Below are positions 6,726-12,700 of a DNA stretch of 14,744 nucleotides, piece after piece (positions within the stretch are counted from its first letter, which is position 1; every line of letters begins with the position of its first letter). The position numbers and the translations under genes are program-made. The DNA comes from an uncultured Eubacteriales bacterium (GTDB lineage Bacteria; Bacillota; Clostridia; Christensenellales; UMGS416): assembly GCA_900542005.1 (NCBI GenBank), contig UQLW01000052.1, positions 1-14,744 of the forward strand. The letters are read 5' to 3'. A model generated the notes under the pieces. It did not search any database. It worked only from the letters and a program-made list of their open reading frames with translations, and was not told the origin of the DNA.

Positions 6726-8525
6726 ATGAAGAAGAGAATCGTTGCCGGCCTGTTGGTACTGTGTATGGTCCTTGTATTGGGCTTAACCGCCTGCCAGGGC
6801 CAGGATACGGCCGCAACCACCCCCACTACGACCGCAGCTAACGACGACGCCGCTACCACGACTGCCGCCGACACCGGCGACGAAACCACCACTGCCGCTG
6901 AAGGGGAAGCGCCCGCCACCTGGGAGAACCTTTCCTGGGAAAAGGATACTTCTCCGATCTCCTTCGAGTGCTATATTGACTTTGACTGGTTTGGGGCCGA
7001 TACCTTCGGCGAGGACGACGTATCCAAGGAGATCACCCGCCTGACCGGTGTGTCCCTTATCGTCACCAAGGCCTCCGATCCTCAGCAGCTAGGCGTTCTG
7101 CTGGCTGCGCAGGAGCTGCCTGACCTCGTGCAAACCGACTCCAATCTGGTGCGTTTTGAGAGTGAAGACGTCTGCTACGCCTGGAACAAGCTGATTCCCG
7201 AGTATTGCCCCGAGCTCATGGATCTCGTGGATCCCCTTGAGCTTATCAATAACCAGGCTGCCGATGGCAATTTCTATACCCTCAAGAACGTCTACAAGGA
7301 TGAGAAGTGCTACAACGACCCCAAGTCGGTCGCGCACTTTGGTAATTTCCACATGGGCTACCGCCAGGACATCATGGAGAAGCTGCAGCTGCCCGAATTC
7401 ACCTCCATCGAGGAGCTGGACGAAACCTTCTACAAGGTGAAGGAGCATGCCGCCGAGCTGGGAATCAGCAGCATTTACCATCCCCATCCTTCCTGGAACG
7501 ACCCGATCTACTATTGGATGGGCGTTCATGAGTTCAATTATTGGGATGAGGAATCCAAGTCCATCAAGGCCCTGTGGACCGATACGGCCTGGCTGGAGTA
7601 TTTCAAGCTCATGAACAAATGGTACCGCGACGGTATCCTGGCCGGAGATTACCTGGGGATCCGCCCCGAGGACTTCTTCTCCCGGGTTAACAGCGCTACC
7701 ACCTTCTGCTACACCTATAACCAGGGCGTACCCCACGACGCCAACAACGCCATGCGGGAAGCCGACATCGGCGGCAAATATGACGACCTGTCGAAGCCCT
7801 ATTACACCATGGTCGTGGAGCCGCTGGCCTACAAGGGCGATAATACCCACTGGAACGAGCTGCTGGTCGATTATGGCACCGGCTGGGCCGGCACCTATAT
7901 CTCCAAGAACTGCGAGAACCCTGGCCGCGCCATCTGCTATATGGAGTTCCTCAAGAGCCCCCAGGGCGACGAGCTAACCTTCTTCGGTATCGAGGGTAAA
8001 GACTGGGAATGGACGGCTGACGGCGGTATTAAGTGGACGCAGGAAAAAATGGATATCATCGAAGCCGATCCCAAGCATAAATTCGGCAACGGCCTGTGGT
8101 ACTTCATGGGCTCCTACTGGGCCGAGGGTATGCTGAAGACCATCGCCATTGAGGGTGAGCGCGCCAAGGGCGAAGAGGGCAAGTGGGCCTTGCACGACCA
8201 GGAGATGATGTTTGAGGCCCGCAGCATCATGAAGGATATCTCCCGGACCAACAAGAATCCGGCCATGAGCTTTGCCCGCGTAGAAGCTTCCGATGAAGAA
8301 AACTATGCCAATTATGTCAAGCTGTCTGATTACTGGAACAAACAAAAAGCCCAGATGATCACCGCCGAATCCGAGGCTGCGTTGGATCAGCTTTGGACTG
8401 AAACCCAGGATTACATGAAGACCCATGGTCTTGATGGTATTGAAAAAGCCATGACCGACAACTATATCTCCAACCTGAAGCGTTATCAGGACGCTGGCTA
8501 TTTCACCGACATCGTAGTCGAATAA
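6726..8525 (+). CDS. Extracellular solute-binding lipoprotein (LipO/LplA-like), 599 aa
   Basis: This is a family 1 ABC-importer solute-binding protein, probably for a carbohydrate. I start at ATG 6726, 6 nt after AAAGGAGGG, because a classic lipoprotein signal begins there: KKR, a hydrophobic core (5-19) and lipobox LTAC with Cys23 as the lipid-attachment site. A low-complexity Thr/Ala/Asp linker (about 28-64) spaces the folded domain from the membrane. The mature part (about 65-599) has the LipO-like pattern of an early 'ISFECYIDFDWF' strand, then ITRLTGVSL and the QELPDLVQT segment. No permease or ATPase gene adjoins it, so it must work with components encoded elsewhere, or with a shared ATPase as is common for sugar importers. 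The convergent hydrolase genes next door suggest an oligosaccharide substrate; that is inference. Confidence 0.88.
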   Translation: MKKRIVAGLLVLCMVLVLGLTACQGQDTAATTPTTTAANDDAATTTAADTGDETTTAAEGEAPATWENLSWEKDTSPISFECYIDFDWFGADTFGEDDVSKEITRLTGVSLIVTKASDPQQLGVLLAAQELPDLVQTDSNLVRFESEDVCYAWNKLIPEYCPELMDLVDPLELINNQAADGNFYTLKNVYKDEKCYNDPKSVAHFGNFHMGYRQDIMEKLQLPEFTSIEELDETFYKVKEHAAELGISSIYHPHPSWNDPIYYWMGVHEFNYWDEESKSIKALWTDTAWLEYFKLMNKWYRDGILAGDYLGIRPEDFFSRVNSATTFCYTYNQGVPHDANNAMREADIGGKYDDLSKPYYTMVVEPLAYKGDNTHWNELLVDYGTGWAGTYISKNCENPGRAICYMEFLKSPQGDELTFFGIEGKDWEWTADGGIKWTQEKMDIIEADPKHKFGNGLWYFMGSYWAEGMLKTIAIEGERAKGEEGKWALHDQEMMFEARSIMKDISRTNKNPAMSFARVEASDEENYANYVKLSDYWNKQKAQMITAESEAALDQLWTETQDYMKTHGLDGIEKAMTDNYISNLKRYQDAGYFTDIVVE

Positions 8526-8536
8526 CTGATTCTACG

Positions 8537-8569
8537 AAGCCCTGCATAAGTCCCGTGCAGGGCTTTTTT
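8537..8569 (+). terminator. Terminator after the solute-binding lipoprotein gene
   Basis: AAGCCCTGCA (8537-8546) pairs perfectly over 10 bp with TGCAGGGCTT (8556-8565), followed by a T run to 8569. It begins 12 nt after the stop codon and is a standard intrinsic terminator. Confidence 0.92.
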
Positions 8570-8574
8570 CATGC

Positions 8575-8605
8575 GCAAAAAAGAGGGCCTTCGCCCTCTT
8601 TTTCC
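8575..8605. terminator. Bidirectional terminator between convergent genes
   Basis: AAGAGGGC (8581-8588) and GCCCTCTT (8593-8600) form an 8-bp stem with a CTTC loop, with T runs on either side depending on the strand read. On the minus strand it lies 20 nt past the hydrolase stop at 8621 and is followed by a T run, so it mainly ends that operon. On the plus strand it backs up the terminator at 8537. Confidence 0.82.
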
Positions 8606-8620
8606 TTTTGGTTTTTTCGC

Positions 8621-9251
8621 CTATTCCACCCGGTAGAGCACCATCTGGCCCGGCGCCAACCAGGTATCTACCGCCGTCCGGCCCTTTTCCACCGTATACC
8701 GGGAGTCCCCACCCGGGCCACCGCGCATCAGGTCCTGCTCCTTCGGCCCGAAGTCCTGCCGGTACAGCGCATGCTCCCCCTTCAGCGCGATGTGTACCTG
8801 CGCGCTCTCCTTTTGCGAGTTATTCACCACCGAGAAGTACCGGCTCCCGTCCTCGTGGCGGTACCATGTTGCGATTGCCGGCAGGTCGTCCGTCAACGTC
8901 ACCCAGTCCAGCAGCTCATCCTGCCCCTTCAGGAACAGCTCATATCCCCCATAGGCCCGGTTGATATGGGCTACCCGCGTCGCCGTCAGCTTGGGCATCA
9001 CCTGCCCCTCCCGCTTCAGGAAGGTCTTTTGCACCCGGCTTAAGCTGTCGAAGGTCGGCGTCCGCTTGCCGTGCTCGTCAATGGGCGATAGCCGGTAGTT
9101 TACCACGTTCACCATGTAGAAGTAGAACCACAGGATCCCCTTGCAGCCGCTGGCCAGCGCTGTATACAGCTGCCAGCGCAGATCATCCTCGCTGGGGCAG
9201 CGGTAGCGGAAATGCCCCACCGACAGCAGCGTCGTCCACAGCGGAATTCCC
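8621..9251 (-). repeat. Near-identical 3' block, copy 1
   Basis: This 631-bp block matches 9897-10527 at a constant offset of 1276 bp. By direct comparison I find five single-base differences, at 8669, 8687, 8711, 8720 and 8732, all silent. From 8733 to 9251 (519 bp) I find none. Similarity stops abruptly past GGAATTCCC. It is an internal segment of two paralogous genes, not a transposon. Confidence 0.93.
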
Positions 9252-9853
9252 GCCGCCTCAGCCGCCTCTGAGAATATTCGCAGGTTCGTAAAATACCGCT
9301 GGATGCCTTCGTCGCCGGGGTTCATCTGGCTATAGCAGTCATAGCACAGCAGCCGTACATCGCCTTGGCTGTCGAAGTCCTCCAGGTATGCCTCATATCC
9401 CTGATCGGCGCCAACCAGCTCCTCCACGCCCGGGAAGTAGGGGAAATGATTCAGGAAGGGGATCAGCGTCCGATCCACCTGGGCCGCAATACGCAGGGCT
9501 GCCATGGCGTCATCCTTGGCGTCCCGATTGGGTTCGTCGCCGATGTGAATCCCCACCACCGCCGGATGGCTGCCGAACTCCTCCACCACAGCCTGATAGC
9601 GCGCCCGATAGCCCTCCGGGTCGGCCGCCGCGCCCTGCCAGCCGGTGCGGTTATCCCGAAGGATGATCCCGATGTTCCTCCGGTGCGCCTCATCGAGGAT
9701 CGCCACAAACCGGGCCTTATCATGCCTGCCGGGCTCGTAGTTGGGGCTCATGGTCAGCGTCATCCCACAGTCGTCCCAGTCGGCCACCGCCGATGCGTCC
9801 TGATCCGCCGCATCCACATAGTTCCAGAATCCTAAAGGAAACCTCTGCTGCAT
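8621..9853 (-). CDS. TIM-barrel glycoside-hydrolase-like protein, copy 1 (410 aa)
   Basis: I read this as a clan GH-A-like (beta-galactosidase-like) TIM barrel with a C-terminal beta domain, of a family with no function I can name. The barrel spans about residues 1-290. It opens FPLGFWNYV, has GIHIGDEPN at the end of strand 4 with Asp106-Glu107 (expected acid/base Glu), CYDCY (170-174), PLWTTLLSVGHF (204-215) and WFYFY (242-246) at the last strand. Residues about 295-410 look like a beta-sandwich. No Glu stands at the usual strand-7 nucleophile position, so the mechanism may be non-standard. There is no signal peptide, so it is cytoplasmic and would act on imported substrate. The start at 9853 has AAGGAGG upstream. 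It lies 43 bp downstream of its paralogue, probably in the same transcript. A small hairpin (CAGGCC-GGT-GGCCTG) lies between them, just before its ribosome binding site. Confidence 0.78.
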   Translation of the reverse strand: MQQRFPLGFWNYVDAADQDASAVADWDDCGMTLTMSPNYEPGRHDKARFVAILDEAHRRNIGIILRDNRTGWQGAAADPEGYRARYQAVVEEFGSHPAVVGIHIGDEPNRDAKDDAMAALRIAAQVDRTLIPFLNHFPYFPGVEELVGADQGYEAYLEDFDSQGDVRLLCYDCYSQMNPGDEGIQRYFTNLRIFSEAAEAAGIPLWTTLLSVGHFRYRCPSEDDLRWQLYTALASGCKGILWFYFYMVNVVNYRLSPIDEHGKRTPTFDSLSRVQKTFLKREGQVMPKLTATRVAHINRAYGGYELFLKGQDELLDWVTLTDDLPAIATWYRHEDGSRYFSVVNNSQKESAQVHIALKGEHALYRQDFGPKEQDLMRGGPGGDSRYTVEKGRTAVDTWLAPGQMVLYRVE

Positions 9854-9896
9854 GTTATCCTCCTTTTTCAGGCCACCGGCCTGTTGTCCCTGCCAC

Positions 9897-10527
9897 CTAT
9901 TCCACCCGGTAGAGCACCATCTGGCCCGGCGCCAACCAGGTATCCACCGCCGTCCGGCCCTTCTCCACCGTATACCGGGAGTCCCCGCCCGGGCCGCCGC
10001 GCATCAGATCCTGCTCCTTCGGCCCGAAGTCCTGCCGGTACAGCGCATGCTCCCCCTTCAGCGCGATGTGTACCTGCGCGCTCTCCTTTTGCGAGTTATT
10101 CACCACCGAGAAGTACCGGCTCCCGTCCTCGTGGCGGTACCATGTTGCGATTGCCGGCAGGTCGTCCGTCAACGTCACCCAGTCCAGCAGCTCATCCTGC
10201 CCCTTCAGGAACAGCTCATATCCCCCATAGGCCCGGTTGATATGGGCTACCCGCGTCGCCGTCAGCTTGGGCATCACCTGCCCCTCCCGCTTCAGGAAGG
10301 TCTTTTGCACCCGGCTTAAGCTGTCGAAGGTCGGCGTCCGCTTGCCGTGCTCGTCAATGGGCGATAGCCGGTAGTTTACCACGTTCACCATGTAGAAGTA
10401 GAACCACAGGATCCCCTTGCAGCCGCTGGCCAGCGCTGTATACAGCTGCCAGCGCAGATCATCCTCGCTGGGGCAGCGGTAGCGGAAATGCCCCACCGAC
10501 AGCAGCGTCGTCCACAGCGGAATTCCC
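9897..10527 (-). repeat. Near-identical 3' block, copy 2
   Basis: This is the partner of 8621-9251. Bases 10009-10527 are identical to 8733-9251, and the last about 110 bases of the gene differ at five silent sites. The flanks on both sides are unlike those of copy 1, so the shared block is bounded by the stop codon and by the GGAATTCCC junction in mid-gene. Confidence 0.93.
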
Positions 10528-11126
10528 AGCTCCCCGGCCGCCTGGGAAAAGACCTTGAGATTCGTAAAGTATTGCTCGATTCCCGCATCGCCGGGATTCA
10601 TCTGATAATAGCAATCGTAGCACAGCAGCTTAGCCCCGCCTTCCCGGGAAAAGTCCACCAGGAACCGGCGGTAATCCTCCTTCGCGCCGACCCATTCCTC
10701 AATCATGGCGTTGTAGGGGTTCTGGTTAAGGAAGCTGATATGATCCGGATCCTCCTCGTTGGCAATGCGCAGGGCCGTTACCGCGTCGTCCTTGGTGCGC
10801 GCGTTGGGTTCGTCCCCGATGTGGAAGCCAAACACCGCCGGATGGCCGCCCAGATCCTGCAGCGCGGCCCGGAAACGCGCCCTGTATCCTTCCGGATCGG
10901 CCGCCGCGCCCTTCCAGCCGGTGCGGCTGTCCCGAAGGATGATCCCGATATGCCGCCGGTGCGCCTCATCCAGCAGGGCCACCAGCTGGTCCCTGTCGCT
11001 CTCGCCGGCCTGATAGCCCGGGCTCATGGTCAGCGTCATCCCGCAGTCGTCCCAATCGGCCACCGCCGATGCGTCCTGGTCCGCTGCGTTCACATAGTTC
11101 CAGAATCCAAGGGGAAATCGTGCCAT
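9897..11126 (-). CDS. TIM-barrel glycoside-hydrolase-like protein, copy 2 (409 aa)
   Basis: This is a paralogue of the next gene downstream, with the same architecture: barrel, GFHIGDEPN (Asp105-Glu106), CYDCY (169-173), PLWTTLLSVGHF and a C-terminal beta domain. Residues 203-409 equal the same region of copy 1, while residues 1-202 differ at many sites. The frame is open upstream to 11588, but that would overlap the divergent regulator. I chose ATG at 11126 because MARFPLGFWNYV aligns with the start of copy 1 and GGGAGGA lies 7 nt upstream. It has no signal peptide and is the first gene of a two-gene minus-strand operon. The diverged N-terminal half lines much of the substrate pocket, so the pair may differ in specificity. 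Substrate unknown. Confidence 0.78.
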   Translation of the reverse strand: MARFPLGFWNYVNAADQDASAVADWDDCGMTLTMSPGYQAGESDRDQLVALLDEAHRRHIGIILRDSRTGWKGAAADPEGYRARFRAALQDLGGHPAVFGFHIGDEPNARTKDDAVTALRIANEEDPDHISFLNQNPYNAMIEEWVGAKEDYRRFLVDFSREGGAKLLCYDCYYQMNPGDAGIEQYFTNLKVFSQAAGELGIPLWTTLLSVGHFRYRCPSEDDLRWQLYTALASGCKGILWFYFYMVNVVNYRLSPIDEHGKRTPTFDSLSRVQKTFLKREGQVMPKLTATRVAHINRAYGGYELFLKGQDELLDWVTLTDDLPAIATWYRHEDGSRYFSVVNNSQKESAQVHIALKGEHALYRQDFGPKEQDLMRGGPGGDSRYTVEKGRTAVDTWLAPGQMVLYRVE

Positions 11127-11364
11127 TGTCCTGTCCTCCCTTTCGTCCGATAGGTCCTGCGTACCGATATGGATACCCCCTGCGGAAAGGGCCGCCAGCC
11201 CCGGGGATGATCGCCGTCTCCACACGCTTTGATCTCTGAACCGCTCCGCTGGAACCAAGCGCAACAAGCGCTGTAGCTGCTTATTTAAAGTGAGTGTAGC
11301 ATAGCTATCCCCGCCATACCATGGAAAATCTTTACGCGCCCCTATGGATTTTGCCGCCGCAGGC
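11127..11364. other. Divergent intergenic region between hydrolases and regulator
   Basis: This stretch holds the 5' leader of the hydrolase operon. It contains a small inverted repeat AGCGC-AACAA-GCGCT near 11258 and a weak minus-strand -10-like TATGCT at 11303-11298, but no good -35 partner at 16-18 bp. I see no ORF with a credible start and no known RNA element. A promoter for the hydrolase genes must lie here, but I cannot place it. Confidence 0.4.
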
Positions 11365-11393
11365 TTGACAAATCCCGCCGCTAACTGTACTAT
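11365..11393 (+). promoter_or_regulatory. Promoter of the GntR-ABC transporter operon
   Basis: TTGACA (11365-11370) is a perfect -35, followed after 17 bp by TACTAT (11388-11393), a 4/6 match to the -10. Transcription would start near 11400. The -10 lies inside the operator palindrome described separately. Confidence 0.75.
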
Positions 11394-11411
11394 GTGATAT
11401 AGAACAGTTAG
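11381..11411 (+). promoter_or_regulatory. YtrA-type operator palindrome
   Basis: CTAACTGTACTAT (11381-11393) and ATAGAACAGTTAG (11399-11411) are 13-bp arms that are inverse complements except at one base, separated by GTGAT. Within it, ACTGTA and AACAGT are 13 bp apart, the same geometry as the AGTGTA-N13-TACACT site known for Bacillus subtilis YtrA. It covers the -10 and start site and ends 19 bp before the regulator's TTG, so bound repressor would block RNA polymerase. This is almost certainly the autoregulatory site of the downstream GntR protein. Confidence 0.82.
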
Positions 11412-11429
11412 TACGGAAGGAGGGTTCAT

Positions 11430-11804
11430 TTGTTCAGCATCGATTATAAGAGCCGGCTGCCCTTCTATGAGCAGCTGGTCGAAAGCGTCAAGTCCATGGT
11501 GCTGTCGGGCCTGCTGTCCGGCGACGACCCGCTGCCTTCGGTCCGCCAGCTTTCCAGCGACCTGGGGATTAACCCCAATACGGTGCAAAAGGCCTATGCC
11601 GCCCTGGAGCAGCAGGGGATCGTCTACACCATACCGGGCAAGGGAAACTTTATCCGGCCGGATACCGAGTCGCTCCGAGCCCAGCAGGAGCGCGCGCTGC
11701 TTCGCCAGCTCTCTAAGCTGGCCCTTGACCTCAAGGCGCTGGGCGTGACGCTGGAAGCGGCGCAGGACTGCCTGGCCGCAGCCTTTAAGGAGGGGGAAGG
11801 ATGA
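11430..11804 (+). CDS. GntR-family repressor, YtrA subfamily (124 aa)
   Basis: This is a short GntR regulator of the YtrA type, which lacks the large ligand-binding domain of other GntR proteins. Residues about 8-75 form the winged helix-turn-helix: PFYEQLVESVKSMVLSG, then LPSVRQLSSDLGINPNTVQKAY (recognition helix) and the wing around GIVYTIPGKGNFI. Residues about 85-120 form a helical dimerisation tail. The start is TTG at 11430, 5 nt after GGAAGGAGGG; no ATG fits the domain boundary. The stop overlaps the ATPase start by ATGA. YtrA regulators repress their own ABC operon and are relieved by cell-envelope stress in Bacillus; the same logic is inferred here from the operator and gene order. 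Confidence 0.93.
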   Translation: MFSIDYKSRLPFYEQLVESVKSMVLSGLLSGDDPLPSVRQLSSDLGINPNTVQKAYAALEQQGIVYTIPGKGNFIRPDTESLRAQQERALLRQLSKLALDLKALGVTLEAAQDCLAAAFKEGEG

Positions 11805-12700
11805 TTCGTTTACGCAATATCAAAAAGGCCTTCGACGGGCTTTGCGCCCTCAAGGATGTCTCGCTGGAGGTTGCCGACGGCAGCATATTTGGCCTAATCG
11901 GCACCAACGGCGCCGGAAAATCTACGCTGCTGCGGATTATGGCCGGCATTTACCAGCCCGACGAGGGGGAAATACTGCTGGATGATTCACCGGTTTTTGA
12001 GCAATGGGCGGTAAAATCCAGGCTGTTTTATATCTCGGATGATCCCTTTTTCCTCAAGGGCGCCACGCTGGAGGAAATGCGCCGGTACTATTGCGCGCTC
12101 TACCCGGATTTCTCGCAGGATATCTATCTGCGCATTACCGCCAGCCTGCAGCTGGACCCCACCCGCAAGCTGTCCACCTATTCCAAGGGTATGCTGCGGC
12201 AGGCCATGATCATTCTTGCCTTTGCCTCGCAGGCCCGCTATGTTTTCTTCGATGAAACATTCGACGGTCTGGACCCTGTCATGCGGCAGGCTGTCAAGGG
12301 GCTGATCGCCTCCTCCGTAGCCGATGGAAAGCTTGTGCCCATCATCGCCTCCCATAACCTGCGGGAGCTGGAGGATATCTGCGACCATGTCGGGGTGCTG
12401 CACCGGGGGGAAATCGTCCTCAATATGCGCCTGGAGCAGATGCAGGGGGATATCCACAAGGTGCAATGCGCCTTCCAGGAGCGGCCCCAGCGGGAATGGT
12501 TCGCCCATCTTCAGCCGCTGGAATTCAAAGCCCAGGGCCGGTTCTGCACGCTTATTGCCCGGGCGCCCGAGGATGAGGTGCTCGAGGCGGTCCGCGCCCA
12601 TCAGCCCCTTTTCCTGGAGACCATGCCCCTGACGCTGGAGGAAATTTTCATTGCCCAGATGGGAGGTATCGGATATGAAGTCCAAAGCATCCTGGTTTAA
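11801..12700 (+). CDS. ABC transporter ATPase, YtrB-like (299 aa)
   Basis: This is the nucleotide-binding subunit of an ABC transporter. Visible motifs are Walker A GTNGAGKST (34-42), signature LSTYSKGMLRQ (124-134), Walker B YVFFDE with catalytic Glu152, D-loop GLD (156-158) and H-loop His185. The Q-loop region reads LFYISDDPFF, with Asp80-Asp81 where Gln is usual; the 'SDDP' form is seen in this YtrB-like group. Residues about 210-299 form a C-terminal extension with several strands and helices, typical of export-type ATPases in these operons. It overlaps the repressor gene by 4 nt and the permease gene by 26 nt, so the three are translationally coupled. The cargo is unknown; related systems act on peptide antibiotics or envelope-stress compounds. 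Confidence 0.92.
   Translation: MIRLRNIKKAFDGLCALKDVSLEVADGSIFGLIGTNGAGKSTLLRIMAGIYQPDEGEILLDDSPVFEQWAVKSRLFYISDDPFFLKGATLEEMRRYYCALYPDFSQDIYLRITASLQLDPTRKLSTYSKGMLRQAMIILAFASQARYVFFDETFDGLDPVMRQAVKGLIASSVADGKLVPIIASHNLRELEDICDHVGVLHRGEIVLNMRLEQMQGDIHKVQCAFQERPQREWFAHLQPLEFKAQGRFCTLIARAPEDEVLEAVRAHQPLFLETMPLTLEEIFIAQMGGIGYEVQSILV

Noticed and set aside
8555..10319. Two similar plus-strand open frames (8555-9043 and 9852-10319) that look like a paralogous pair
   Set aside because: They are the antisense of the duplicated hydrolase 3' block; their similarity only reflects the repeat. The translations are low-complexity and Pro/Arg/His-rich.
8621..10527. The long direct repeat as a mobile element or composite transposon
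   Set aside because: There are no terminal inverted repeats, target-site duplications or transposase, and the repeat limits coincide with a stop codon and a mid-gene point.
11127..11588. An N-terminal extension of the copy 2 hydrolase
   Set aside because: It would overlap the divergent repressor gene and its promoter. The paralogue begins at the equivalent of 11126, where a good ribosome binding site lies.
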